The translations under genes and the position numbers were made by a program. The notes beneath the pieces were generated by a model. The model ran no database searches. It was not told the DNA's origin and saw only the letters and a list, made by a program, of their open reading frames with translations. Source: an uncultured Bacteroidota bacterium (GTDB lineage Bacteria > Bacteroidota > Bacteroidia > Flavobacteriales_D > Crocinitomicaceae). Taken from it: a stretch of DNA of 44,390 bases. The stretch spans positions 1 through 44,390 of the forward strand of contig CALCCB010000139.1 in assembly GCA_937899625.1 (NCBI GenBank). The letters are read 5' to 3'. Positions within the stretch are counted from its first letter, which is position 1; the number at the start of each line of letters is the position of its first letter. Shown here piece by piece: positions 29,001-35,801 of the stretch.

Positions 29001-31235
29001 AACATCCGGTCCTGCACTAACAACTGGAATCGGATTAACAGTAACTAATACCTGGTCGGTATTCGTACAACCAGCAGCACTCGTTCCAGTAGCAGTATAG
29101 GTTGTTGTTGTACTCGGTGTAAATGCAACTCCCTGTGTTACACCATTATTCCACGTATATGTTGACCCACCACTTGCCGTAAGTGTTACATTTGTTCCTT
29201 GACAAACCGTCTGGTCAACACCCGCGTTTATGATCGGTAGTGGATTAACTGTCACAGTAACTGTTGCCGAATTGGTACAACCTGCGGTTGTTCCTGTTAC
29301 AGTATAGGTTGTAGTAGATGTCGGTGAAGCCGTAACCGTGGCACCAGTTGTTGGTGATAGCCCTGTTGTTGGTGACCAGGAATAAGTCGTCGCACCCGAA
29401 GCTGTCAGGTTTGTTGAAGCACCACTACAAATAGCGGCATTCGGACTGACTGTGACGGTTGGAGGTGGAACAACTGTTACCGTTACCTGATCGGTAGTTA
29501 CACATCCTGAAGCACTCGTACCTGTTACGGTATAAGTAGTTGTTGATGCTGGCGACACAATTTTAGGGTTTCCAGCACCAAGACCATTACTCCATGAGTA
29601 TGTCGAAGCACCAGAAGCTGTCAATGTAGTTGATTGACCAACACAAATAGTTACATCTGGACCAGCGTTCACAGGAGTATTCGGATTCACAGTGATACAT
29701 TGCACCTGAGAATAAGTACAACCAAAATTGTCAGTTACCGAGTATGTATAACACTGAGATCCTGTTGATGTTGGTGTAACAGTTGCAGTTGTTGCACCTG
29801 TAGAAGTTAATCCTGGAGTAGCGGTCCATCCTTGACTAGCAATGGTTGGTGTAAAGCTACCTGTTGCAGGTGGTACGTTAAAGTTAATGTCCCAGTTAAA
29901 GATATACCCGTTATCAGATGCCAGGTTATCTGTTACCTGAATCGCCCATGCCCCATTCAAAGGGCAGCCAATAAGGTTAGTAAAAGGTTGGGTTGGCATG
30001 TAATTTCCTGGAACTATTGAGTTTCCAGCTGTTGGCCCTGGAGCTGCTTGAGTAGCTCCTGCGGTTAATAATGTACCTGCTGAAGGCGTAAAACAATAGG
30101 TCGAACCTACACCTGGTCCCCATGTGGCATCATTAACTCCATCATACGGCCCACCAAGGAATGTTCCATTCCCCCCATTTGCATAGGATTTCAGGATCAT
30201 TGACTGTCCATTAGGACAAATGATCGTAATCTGTAAATCCCCCAAATAGGAGTGCTCCATGTTTAAACAAATATTTTGAATATTAGCTACAGAGGTCACT
30301 GTTTGTGTGGCATTATAACAATTTACATTGATCGCTGTCGAATAAGATACTCCTGATCCGTCGGGAAGGAATGTCGTACCCGAAACTGGTGGAGTACAGT
30401 TTGGTACAAAAGGAGTCATCGCAACAGTTGAGGACAAGTTGGCCGATTGTCCTAAACAGATAGAGGTTGGGGAAGCGGAGGGAGTTATTGTAGGCGTAGT
30501 AGAAACCTGAACTGTTGTTGTAGCTGAATTAGTGTTAGGACAACCCCCTTCAGTTCCATTCAAAGAAACTTGGTAACTCCCCGCATTCGGGAAAGTGGCT
30601 GTTGGGTTTTGCTGAGTAGAAGTGGCACCGTTACCAAAATTCCAGGCATAGGTATCAGCTCCACCAGGACCACCCGTAATTGATCCACTGAAATTAACAG
30701 TTCCTCCCTGACAAATTCTAATAATACCACCAGAAGCAGCAGGAGTAGTGCTTGTAATTGTAGCAATTGGAGCCACACATGGTGTTGAGCATGAAATAGT
30801 TGCAGCCCAACCCGCATTATTTATACTCCCATCCGAGTCAAATACAAAAGTAATACAACCCGAAGCGTTCGTTGGAGAAGCTGTAACCAGTCCTGGACTT
30901 GTAGTACCAGTGTATGTCCCTAAGGTAGGAGCCGCTGTTGAATTTCCATCATAAACCGTCAAGAAGTCAAATGCATTTTCAAGGTTGAATGAAGTAAAGT
31001 TCAAAACCATATCTGCACCTGGAGTCGATGGGCAAAATGTAACAGTATACAATTGATTTACAGCATATGTACCTCCATTACCTCCAGAATCATAAAACGT
31101 TCCTGAACAGGTGTTAATGGTCGTAGAAGTACTTGGAGTGTAATTCTGCGCCAAAGATGTTGAGGCACAAAACATTGTTGCTATTGCAACTTTGGAAATA
31201 TTTTTAAAAATAGGTCTCATGGTAGTTCGGATCAT
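23001..31235 (-). CDS. Giant T9SS type B adhesin with CUB, P-domain and about 26 PKD/Ig-like repeats
   Basis: The protein has 2744 residues from the ATG at 31235, which overlaps the preceding stop as ATGA; the ATG at 31220 (MRPIFKNISK) gives a more usual signal peptide and is equally possible. In order: signal peptide to about residue 30; CUB-like domain (about 40-150, GTFYDSGG, FDFLTVYDG, ITFVFDSDGS); PKD (about 155-245); proprotein-convertase P-domain-like beta-sandwich (about 280-452, VANIQNICLNMEHSYLGDL, CPLNGAWAIQVTDN); repeat array (about 518-2480); PKD domains (about 2480-2640); and a gliding-motility-associated C-terminal domain (about 2645-2744, VPNTFTPDDDSFNPIF, IFNRWGELIFES, WKIEF), the type B signal for T9SS export. 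It is a surface or released adhesin, possibly for gliding or attachment. The ligand is unknown. There are no signs of frame damage despite 8.2 kb of repeats. Confidence 0.9.
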   Translation of the reverse strand: MIRTTMRPIFKNISKVAIATMFCASTSLAQNYTPSTSTTINTCSGTFYDSGGNGGTYAVNQLYTVTFCPSTPGADMVLNFTSFNLENAFDFLTVYDGNSTAAPTLGTYTGTTSPGLVTASPTNASGCITFVFDSDGSINNAGWAATISCSTPCVAPIATITSTTPAASGGIIRICQGGTVNFSGSITGGPGGADTYAWNFGNGATSTQQNPTATFPNAGSYQVSLNGTEGGCPNTNSATTTVQVSTTPTITPSASPTSICLGQSANLSSTVAMTPFVPNCTPPVSGTTFLPDGSGVSYSTAINVNCYNATQTVTSVANIQNICLNMEHSYLGDLQITIICPNGQSMILKSYANGGNGTFLGGPYDGVNDATWGPGVGSTYCFTPSAGTLLTAGATQAAPGPTAGNSIVPGNYMPTQPFTNLIGCPLNGAWAIQVTDNLASDNGYIFNWDINFNVPPATGSFTPTIASQGWTATPGLTSTGATTATVTPTSTGSQCYTYSVTDNFGCTYSQVQCITVNPNTPVNAGPDVTICVGQSTTLTASGASTYSWSNGLGAGNPKIVSPASTTTYTVTGTSASGCVTTDQVTVTVVPPPTVTVSPNAAICSGASTNLTASGATTYSWSPTTGLSPTTGATVTASPTSTTTYTVTGTTAGCTNSATVTVTVNPLPIINAGVDQTVCQGTNVTLTASGGSTYTWNNGVTQGVAFTPSTTTTYTATGTSAAGCTNTDQVLVTVNPIPVVSAGPDVSICSGGSTTLTASGATTYSWSPGGQTTASITVSPASNTTYTVTGTSLGCTASDAVTVTVSGNAPINAGPDVSICAGASTTLTGTGGNTYSWAPGGQTTAAITVTPATTTTYTLTGTDGNGCIGSDQVVVTVNPLPIVNAGVDQIVCTGTSVTLTASGASTYSWNNGVTQGVAFTPAATTTYTVTGTTAAGCTSTDQVVVTINPLPTVNAGVDQTICIGASVTLTASGASTYSWNNGVNQGVAFAPAATTTYTVTGTSAAGCTNTDQVLVTVNPLPMVNAGLDQTVCSGTAVTLTATGASTYTWNNGVTQGVAFTPAATTTYTVTGTDGNGCTNTDQVVVTVNPLPTVNAGADQAICIGASATLAASGASTYSWNNGVTQGVAFTPAATTTFTVTGTSAAGCTNTDQVVVTVNPLPAISAGPDVSVCTGGSVTLTGTGGVAYSWNNGVNNGVPFVPASTTTYTVTGTDANGCINTDQITVSVLTNAPINAGPDVSICNGQSTTLTATGGVTYNWNNGLGTGNNFTVSPTGTTTYTVTGTDGNGCTGTDAITVTVNPLPTVNAGADQTVCFGTSVTLTGTGASTYTWDNGVTQGVAFTPSVGSVVYTVTGTTAAGCTGTDQVTVTVNPMPITNAGADQTICAGTSVTLTATGATTYSWNNGVNQGVAFTPASSTTYTVTGTTSGCTMTDQVTITVNPLPVVNAGADQTVCNGTSVTLTATGATTYTWDNGVTNGVPFTPFVGSITYNVTGTTAAGCTATDQVIVTVNPNPVPVIQGPTEYCSGNTATLSTSVAYAGFTWSTGATSATVNVTTANNPISVTVTNAFGCQATSSTFTVTENSVITANFTETICQGQSVVIHGVSQSVAGTYSQSFTSVSGCDSIANVTLVVNPLPGVNAGLDQTVCTPTSVTLTATGASTYVWNNGITQGTPFTQPVGSTTYTVTGTDVNGCINTDQVVVTVNPLPTVNAGVDQALCIGASATLSGSGASTYTWNNGVSNGVAFTPAATTTYTVTGTNANGCTNTDQVVVTVNPLPNVNAGIDLTTCVGGSVTLTASGAVNYSWNNGVTNGVAFSPASTATYTATGTDANGCINADQVVVTVAGLPNVSAGADITVCQGSTITLSGTGASSYTWNNGVTNAVAFTPAVGTTTYTVTGTDGGGCINTDQVIVTVNPLPSVNAGPDVSVCIGASATLSGSGAITYTWNNGVSNGVAFTPAATTTYTVTGTNANGCTNTDQVLVTVNPLPNVNAGTDQTICVGASVTLSGAGAVNYTWNNGVTNGVAFAPASTTTYTVTGTNANGCVNTDQVLVTVNPLPTVNAGPDVAVCVGQSVTLTGSGAATYSWSGGIQNGVAFTPAVTTTYTVTGTSAAGCTNTDQVTVTVNPLPNVNAGVDQAICIGASTALSGSGATTYTWNNGVTNGVAFAPIVTTTYTVTGTNANGCINTDQVVVTVNPLPNVNAGPDQTVCIGTSVTLTASGGTTYTWNNGVTQGIPFTPTSTATYTVTGTSAAGCTNTDQVVVSVNPLPVVNAGPDQTVCLGTVVTLSGSGAATYSWSGGIANGQAFTPAAGSITYTVTGTDANGCVNTDQAVVTVNPLPAVNAGLDVSVCEGEQVTLTATGAQNFSWTGGVTNGLTFTPAVGTTTYTVTGTDLNGCVNTDAVNVTVNPLPNVFAGNSVVVCEGQTVILTASGANSYTWTGGVSQGVGFIPAVGTSTYSVTGTSTAGCTNTDQLDVTVNPLPIVSFMPDITMGCVPQTVTLTNSTPNSQNCVWTISNGTTVSGCGAVPVTFNQGGCYDVTLTTTNTDGCTSSFTANNLICVEDYPNASFNPSETQVSTLNTEVFFENMTTGANVYNWTFGFDDVASTEENPLIVFPQDEGYYNVTLIAYSPFGCADTANTTIQVYEELIYYVPNTFTPDDDSFNPIFQPVFTSGFDPYDYSLYIFNRWGELIFESHDATVGWDGTYGSNGEIEMCQDGTYTWKIEFKVTRWDERKQALGHVNLLR
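23795..29690 (-). repeat. Array of about 26 PKD/Ig-like repeats, period about 207-210 bp
   Basis: Units of about 69-70 residues share NAGxDxxxCxGxxxTLTxxG, YSWNNGV, TTTYTVTGT, and GCTNTDQVxVTVNPLP. I count 14 units, then two unlike modules (about 26330-26700 on the plus strand, with GPTEYCSGNTATLS and NFTETICQGQSVVIHG), then 12 more units. Each unit has two cysteines. Protein sequences are very alike, while synonymous codons differ widely between units. Confidence 0.92.
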
Positions 31236-31654
31236 TTTGAAAGAATTGCCTCTTGTGGTATGATATAAATGATCTTGTTCACACCTTTTAACTTGTATAC
31301 CTGAGCTTCATTCGTTGAGAAGTAACGATATTTAAGCGGGTTGAAATTTGGAGATTCAACTTCTTGGATAAATTGCTCTACCGTAATGTAGCTTTCAGTC
31401 TTGCTTGTCAACGGAATGAATTCAATTGGCTCCTGCTCCTGCTCATACTTCCCTTCACTGACCGAACGAACAAAAAATCCATGATCAACATATTTATCCA
31501 TAAGGATTAACAAGTCGGGATTATCTGATCTCCTCTGATCATACCATTCCTGTCCATAAACCTCGATTATTTTTCCGGCATTTTCCAACTCCTGAGAGTA
31601 ACTGAAGCCAGCCAATCCAAATGCTAAGAGTAGCGTTAGTATAGTAGTTTTCAT
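31232..31654 (-). CDS. Small secreted protein preceding the giant adhesin
   Basis: The protein has 140 residues with a Sec signal peptide (MKTTILTLLLAFGLAGFSYS|Q). I do not recognise the family. The mature part is rich in E, Q and aromatic residues, has no cysteine, and ends in a beta-strand-like stretch (VNKIIYIIPQEAIL). Its stop overlaps the adhesin start as ATGA, so the two are translated together. A comparable small gene with the same overlap precedes the other type B adhesin at 42435. A -7-like box TAATTTCG lies at 31685-31692 on the minus strand. A helper role in adhesin export or anchoring is a guess from position. Confidence 0.8.
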   Translation of the reverse strand: MKTTILTLLLAFGLAGFSYSQELENAGKIIEVYGQEWYDQRRSDNPDLLILMDKYVDHGFFVRSVSEGKYEQEQEPIEFIPLTSKTESYITVEQFIQEVESPNFNPLKYRYFSTNEAQVYKLKGVNKIIYIIPQEAILSK

Positions 31655-31783
31655 TTTCAGTATTGATGATTTTTTAGCGCATCACGAAATTATGACGTAG
31701 CAATCACTCATCCGTTGCCTCAAATTTACCTAAAAATCGGGTTATTTCAAATAATTTCAATGCCATCAAAAGATAATGTGTTT

Positions 31784-31819
31784 GAAAAAAAAATCCCTAT
31801 TCAATTTTGAACAGGGATC
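31784..31819 (-). terminator. Rho-independent terminator after the 31840 lipoprotein gene
   Basis: On the minus strand ATCCCTGTTCAA pairs with TTGAATAGGGAT (one G-T pair, short loop), followed by eight T's. It lies about 20 bp beyond the stop at 31840. The rest of 31655-31839 holds only the presumed promoter of the small secreted protein. Confidence 0.85.
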
Positions 31820-31839
31820 AAATTATCATTACAAAAAGA

Positions 31840-32376
31840 TCAAACTTTCATACCTCTAACGATTCTATCTTTTCGTTTCGTTTTCTGAAGCTTCTTTAAT
31901 ACAACCATCAAATATGTATTTCCTGAAGCTGATGAAACTGTATACTCGTCGTTCCCATAGTCGATCTTACCATTTTTCTGACTTGACCAATCTGCAACAA
32001 GATAAAACTTACTTCCTTGTTGATTTGGGCGGGCTGCAAAAGTCAATGTCTTATTCACTCCCGTTTCAAATCGTATGATCAGCTCTGCATTCTCTCCTAA
32101 ACCATCATAGATACACTTCGTATTTATCGGAATAATGATCCTGTTCTCTTCTTTACTCGAATTGGTAACCAACGCTCCCGATTCAGAAGTCCCCTGATTA
32201 CCCGATGCTTTACTCTTTTCCATGATTACGGTCGCAGAGGTATAGAACTGAACTTTCTTTAATTTCGACGGATCATCCAAACCAAACTCTTCTTGAATAT
32301 CTACGGTGTATGGAACTTTAATACCGCATGAAAACAACATGGTTGTCAAAACTACTAGTGGAAATAACCTTTTCAT
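31840..32376 (-). CDS. Lipoprotein of unknown function
   Basis: I start at the ATG at 32376 (MKRLFPLVVLTTMLFSC), giving 178 residues; the frame is open to 32430, but that extension lies upstream of and through a -7 box (32393-32400). C17 is the lipidation site, followed by GIKVPY without the acidic surface signal, so it probably faces the periplasm. The mature part contains KLKKVQFYTSATVIMEKSK and a basic C-terminus (KKLQKTKRKDRIVRGMK). I do not recognise a catalytic motif. It is a single gene with its own promoter and terminator, divergent from the hydrolase gene at 32465. Confidence 0.75.
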   Translation of the reverse strand: MKRLFPLVVLTTMLFSCGIKVPYTVDIQEEFGLDDPSKLKKVQFYTSATVIMEKSKASGNQGTSESGALVTNSSKEENRIIIPINTKCIYDGLGENAELIIRFETGVNKTLTFAARPNQQGSKFYLVADWSSQKNGKIDYGNDEYTVSSASGNTYLMVVLKKLQKTKRKDRIVRGMKV

Positions 32377-32392
32377 TACTAATTTTTTTTTA

Positions 32393-32400
32393 CAAAGATA
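32393..32400 (-). promoter_or_regulatory. -7 box of the 31840-32376 lipoprotein gene
   Basis: TATCTTTG on the minus strand matches TAnnTTTG exactly and lies 16 bp before the ATG at 32376. TTTG runs lie further upstream (about 32416-32426), a possible -33 element. Confidence 0.6.
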
Positions 32401-32452
32401 TGATTTGGCGCAAAACAAAAATGATACCACACCATAAGTTCACTGATATATC

Positions 32453-32460
32453 TAACTTTG
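32453..32460 (+). promoter_or_regulatory. -7 box very close to the start of the hydrolase gene
   Basis: TAACTTTG matches TAnnTTTG exactly. It ends only 4 bases before the ATG at 32465, so transcription would begin at or next to the start codon. Confidence 0.6.
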
Positions 32461-32464
32461 TATC

Positions 32465-33109
32465 ATGATCAATGTTAGTATCCATACTTTTAATGCTTTC
32501 CAACAAAACACAAGTGTTGTGTCAGATGAATCAGGTAATTGTGTGATCATCGATCCGGGTTGCTATTCCAGTCATGAAGAGAATGAACTGACTCAATACA
32601 TTGAATCTTCTGGATTCAAACCCAGAGCAGTATTAAATACGCACGCTCATATTGATCATGTGCTGGGGAATCAATTCGTTTCATCAAAATATGATATCCC
32701 GCTTTATCTTCATAGGGATGATCTTTCAACCTTACGATCAGTAGAGAATTATGCTCATTTATATGGATTTGAAGGCTACAAAAAATCTCCTGAACCTACG
32801 TTCTTTCTCGAAGATGGACAAGTATTAACATTTGGAAATATTTGCTTTAAAGTAATGCATACGCCAGGTCACGCGCCGGGACACGTCGTTTTTATTGATA
32901 CTGCAAACAATTTTGTGATCAATGGCGACGTTCTGTTCAGAGGAAGTTTTGGAAGAACTGATTTGCCAGGAGGTGATTTTGAAACCTTAAAATCCATCAT
33001 TCTGAACAAAATGTTCTCTCTTCCTGAGGATATGACTATATACTGTGGACATGGGCCTTCAACTACCATTGGTACAGAAAAGGTAAGCAATTACATCTTG
33101 AATTTTTAA
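32465..33109 (+). CDS. Metallo-beta-lactamase-fold hydrolase, glyoxalase II-like (YcbL type)
   Basis: The protein has 214 residues and no signal peptide, so it is cytoplasmic. The zinc-binding motif THAHIDH is at residues 59-65, with HTPGHAPGHVVFI, NGDVLFRGSFGRTDLPGG and CGHGPSTTIGTEK completing the metal ligands. Its size and motifs match short YcbL-type hydroxyacylglutathione hydrolase-like proteins, which lack the C-terminal glutathione-binding domain of true glyoxalase II. The substrate is probably a thioester but is not certain. Its stop shares one base with the glycosyltransferase start (TAATG). Confidence 0.9.
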   Translation: MINVSIHTFNAFQQNTSVVSDESGNCVIIDPGCYSSHEENELTQYIESSGFKPRAVLNTHAHIDHVLGNQFVSSKYDIPLYLHRDDLSTLRSVENYAHLYGFEGYKKSPEPTFFLEDGQVLTFGNICFKVMHTPGHAPGHVVFIDTANNFVINGDVLFRGSFGRTDLPGGDFETLKSIILNKMFSLPEDMTIYCGHGPSTTIGTEKVSNYILNF

Positions 33110-34236
33110 TGAAAAGTAGACCAAGAATAGCGATCAATACCCGATTTCTCCTCAACGGAAAAATGGAAGGATTTGGTTGGTATACTTACGAAGTCACAAA
33201 ACGCATAGTTGAATCACATCCAGAGATCGACTTTTATTTCTTCTTTGACAGGCAATTCGATCATCGTTTCATTTTCTCAGATAACGTTACTCCAGTCATT
33301 ATCAATCCGCCGGCAAGACATCCTGTTTTGTTCTATTTATGGTTCGAAATCGGAGTAAAGCGGGCCTTGAAAAAACACAACATCGACCTGTTCTTCTCAC
33401 CTGATGGATATCTTTCACTTTCTTCGAAAGTAAAACAGATCTGCACCATTCACGATATTAATTTTGAGCATTATCCAGAAGATATTCCGTTTGCCGCACG
33501 AAAGTATCTGAGACATTTTTTTCCAAGATTCGCAAGAAAGGCTAATCATATCCTTACAGTTTCAAACTATTCCAAAACAGATATTTCTGCCAAATATCGA
33601 ATAGACGAAAACAAGATTTCTGTGGTTTGGAATGGTGCTTCTGAAATTTTTAGACCATTGTCAGATGATCTAATAACTGAAATAAGGACTACCTATTCTG
33701 AAGGTTCTCCATATTTCATTTATGTAGGATCTATTCACCCCCGCAAAAATATCCGTCGATTAGTAGATGCATTTATTCGATTTAAAACCGAAACAAATTC
33801 TACCTGGAAATTATTGATCGTTGGTGAGGCAATGTGGGATGAAAATGAACTTGGGACAATCAAAGGAAAACAAGACATCGTTTTTACAGGGCGGATGGAA
33901 CTTTCAGAGCTCGCAAAATTGGTGGCTGCCGCCAGTGCCTTAAGTTATGTTCCATATTTTGAGGGATTTGGTATCCCTTTGGTTGAGGCGATGAAATGCG
34001 GAATTCCTATCTTGAGTGGTGACAAGACATCATTGCCGGAAATTGCGGGTGATGCTGCCATCTATTGTGATCCTTTTAATATTCAATTGATTTCTGATGG
34101 CATGAAGAGATTGTCATCCAACGAGTCATTAAGGAAACAACTTTCAGAAAGTGGGATCGAACGATCGAAGAACTTCAGTTGGGATATCGCCGCTACTAAA
34201 ACCTGGGAAATAATTTCTGATCATTTATCCAACTAA
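33109..34236 (+). CDS. Glycosyltransferase family 4
   Basis: The protein has 375 residues. The N-terminal domain has INTRFLLNGKMEGFGWYTYE, typical of GT4 enzymes. The C-terminal GT-B domain has YFIYVGSIHPRKNIRRLVDAF and the nucleotide-sugar motif EGFGIPLVEAM (E-x7-E). It transfers a hexose or similar sugar to a surface glycan or lipid; donor and acceptor are unknown. No signal peptide or membrane segment is evident. It forms a two-gene operon with the hydrolase, the only plus-strand unit in the window. Confidence 0.92.
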   Translation: MKSRPRIAINTRFLLNGKMEGFGWYTYEVTKRIVESHPEIDFYFFFDRQFDHRFIFSDNVTPVIINPPARHPVLFYLWFEIGVKRALKKHNIDLFFSPDGYLSLSSKVKQICTIHDINFEHYPEDIPFAARKYLRHFFPRFARKANHILTVSNYSKTDISAKYRIDENKISVVWNGASEIFRPLSDDLITEIRTTYSEGSPYFIYVGSIHPRKNIRRLVDAFIRFKTETNSTWKLLIVGEAMWDENELGTIKGKQDIVFTGRMELSELAKLVAAASALSYVPYFEGFGIPLVEAMKCGIPILSGDKTSLPEIAGDAAIYCDPFNIQLISDGMKRLSSNESLRKQLSESGIERSKNFSWDIAATKTWEIISDHLSN

Positions 34237-34260
34237 AAAAGCCACCCTTTCGGATGGCTT
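34235..34260 (-). terminator. Terminator at the convergent end of the glycosyltransferase and the adhesin operon
   Basis: On the minus strand AAGCCATCC, a GAAA tetraloop and GGGTGGCTT (one G-T pair) are followed by TTTTTT. It terminates the minus-strand operon ending at 34281. The hairpin also forms on the plus strand just past the stop at 34236, but without a good T-run there. Confidence 0.88.
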
Positions 34261-34280
34261 CTATCTTGTTTGTTTTGATC

Positions 34281-35759
34281 TTATTTTGTCTGTAGTTCGA
34301 TGAACTGATATGGACGATACTTATCCTGGTTGTCGAAGTCTCCTTCGTACTTAGGACCCTGTACCACTGCAGCGATGATCTGTACTTTTACCTTCGCATC
34401 CATTCCTTTTGATTTGAAGTACTGATTCAATTCCTTCTCGATCTGCTGAGCACGAGACTTTGCAAGCTTGTCGTTGGTCTTGAATGTTGTTGTTGGCACG
34501 TATGACGCTGATGAGTTGATCGTGATCGTTACCATTGGTCTTCCCTGTGCTACGATCTTCTCTACTCCATTTACAAACTCTTTCAGCTTCCCTTCTTCTA
34601 CTGTTAGCTTGTCTGCGTTGTAATCAAAGAAGTGTTTTAGGCTGATATCCATCGGTGCAGGTGGTTCTGTAACTGAACATGTACTGCTTGCTGTTTGTCC
34701 AACCGCATCCGTTACTGTTACTGTGTACTCACCAGCTCCTACTCCCATGATATCTTCTGTTGTTCCACCATTGGTCCATGAGAAGCTATACGGCTCAACA
34801 CCACCTTTCACTGTAGCATCTACTCGTCCGTCCTTCACTCCATATGAGCTCATGTTTGTTGAAGAACATGTGATCGATACCGGTGGTGGTGTAAGAATGT
34901 AAGCCATGTAGATATCACTTCTCTCTGATTCCTTGTTACTTGACCAGTAGATCATGTTACCACTGTAGCTGAAATAAGCATCAAACTTCGCTGAGTTTAC
35001 TTTTGGTCCAAGATTCACCGGATTTGACCAGCTTGTCCATGAACCTTGCTTCACTGAATAGAAGATATCTGCATCCCCCTGACCTCCATGACCATTACTC
35101 GAGAAGAAAAGTGTATCCTGTGTCTTGTTCAGGAATGGCGAGATCTCAAATCCAGTTGTATTCAAAGTTGAACCCATATGGACTGGCGCACTCCATGCTC
35201 CTCCGCTCTTTGTACTTACGTAAAGGTCTTCCTCTCCGACAGATCCTGGTCCTTTGTAGGAGATGATCATTATATTCTCATCTTCATTCACATGGAAACC
35301 GTAGAAATCTCCTTCGATATCCAAAGTAGGGATCTCGATCTGTGCCGGTGACTCCCATCCATTGCCTTTTTGCATGGAGATCGCACACCCTTTTTCCATA
35401 TCCTTCTTCCCTTCATAGGCATTCAACAGGTAGATCGATTTTCCGTCTCTGGAAACTCCAAATACAGCATTATTGAACTTGTTGTTGATGTTCTTTACCT
35501 TCTCGCACTCTGTGTATTCTCCATTTGGCTGACGACGGCTGTACCAGATATCCTGATCGTATTCTCCTCCGTTGTTTGATGCATCATACGTTCTTGTGAA
35601 GTAGAGTATTGAGCTATCCTTGGAGAAAACCGGCATACTCTCTTCTGCCTCTGTATTTACCGTCCCAGGTAATACCATCGGTTCTGAGATCTTCCAAAAT
35701 TGTGCGTTTGCTCCAAATGCGCCTAATACTACAACACCTAATAGAAGTTGCTTCTTCAT
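34281..35759 (-). CDS. PD40 propeller / SprB-repeat / OmpA-like C-terminal domain protein
   Basis: The protein has 492 residues with a signal peptide (MKKQLLLGVVVLGAFGANA). Residues about 30-285 are WD40-like PD40 repeats (SMPVFSKDSSILYFTRTYD, VFGVSRDGKSIYLLN, ISPFLNKTQDTLFFSSNGHG, AYFSYSGNMIYWSSNKES). Residues about 290-365 are one SprB-type repeat (CSSTNMSSYGVKDGRV, EPYSFSWTNGGTTEDI, GEYTVTVTDAVG). Residues about 370-492 resemble an OmpA C-terminal region (FFDYNADKLTVEEGKLKEF, KSRAQQIEKELNQYFKSKG). It resembles PorE and other T9SS-linked periplasmic proteins that bridge outer membrane and peptidoglycan, but has no TPR domain and is not clearly PorE. It follows PorP/SprF by 42 bp. Codon use is strongly biased to AAG, ATC, TTC and AAC, suggesting high expression. 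Confidence 0.82.
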   Translation of the reverse strand: MKKQLLLGVVVLGAFGANAQFWKISEPMVLPGTVNTEAEESMPVFSKDSSILYFTRTYDASNNGGEYDQDIWYSRRQPNGEYTECEKVKNINNKFNNAVFGVSRDGKSIYLLNAYEGKKDMEKGCAISMQKGNGWESPAQIEIPTLDIEGDFYGFHVNEDENIMIISYKGPGSVGEEDLYVSTKSGGAWSAPVHMGSTLNTTGFEISPFLNKTQDTLFFSSNGHGGQGDADIFYSVKQGSWTSWSNPVNLGPKVNSAKFDAYFSYSGNMIYWSSNKESERSDIYMAYILTPPPVSITCSSTNMSSYGVKDGRVDATVKGGVEPYSFSWTNGGTTEDIMGVGAGEYTVTVTDAVGQTASSTCSVTEPPAPMDISLKHFFDYNADKLTVEEGKLKEFVNGVEKIVAQGRPMVTITINSSASYVPTTTFKTNDKLAKSRAQQIEKELNQYFKSKGMDAKVKVQIIAAVVQGPKYEGDFDNQDKYRPYQFIELQTK

Positions 35760-35801
35760 AAAATTTGTGATAATGGTTTTTTCCTTTTTCCTTGCTTTTC
35801 C

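Noticed and set aside
23795-29690. Regular repeats considered as a CRISPR array or other DNA-level repeat
   Set aside because: The period is about 207 bp, units diverge in DNA, and the frame stays open throughout, so they are protein repeats.
34281-35759. Calling the PD40/OmpA-like protein PorE
   Set aside because: No TPR or carboxypeptidase-regulatory domain was recognised, and a SprB-type repeat is present instead; only likeness is claimed.
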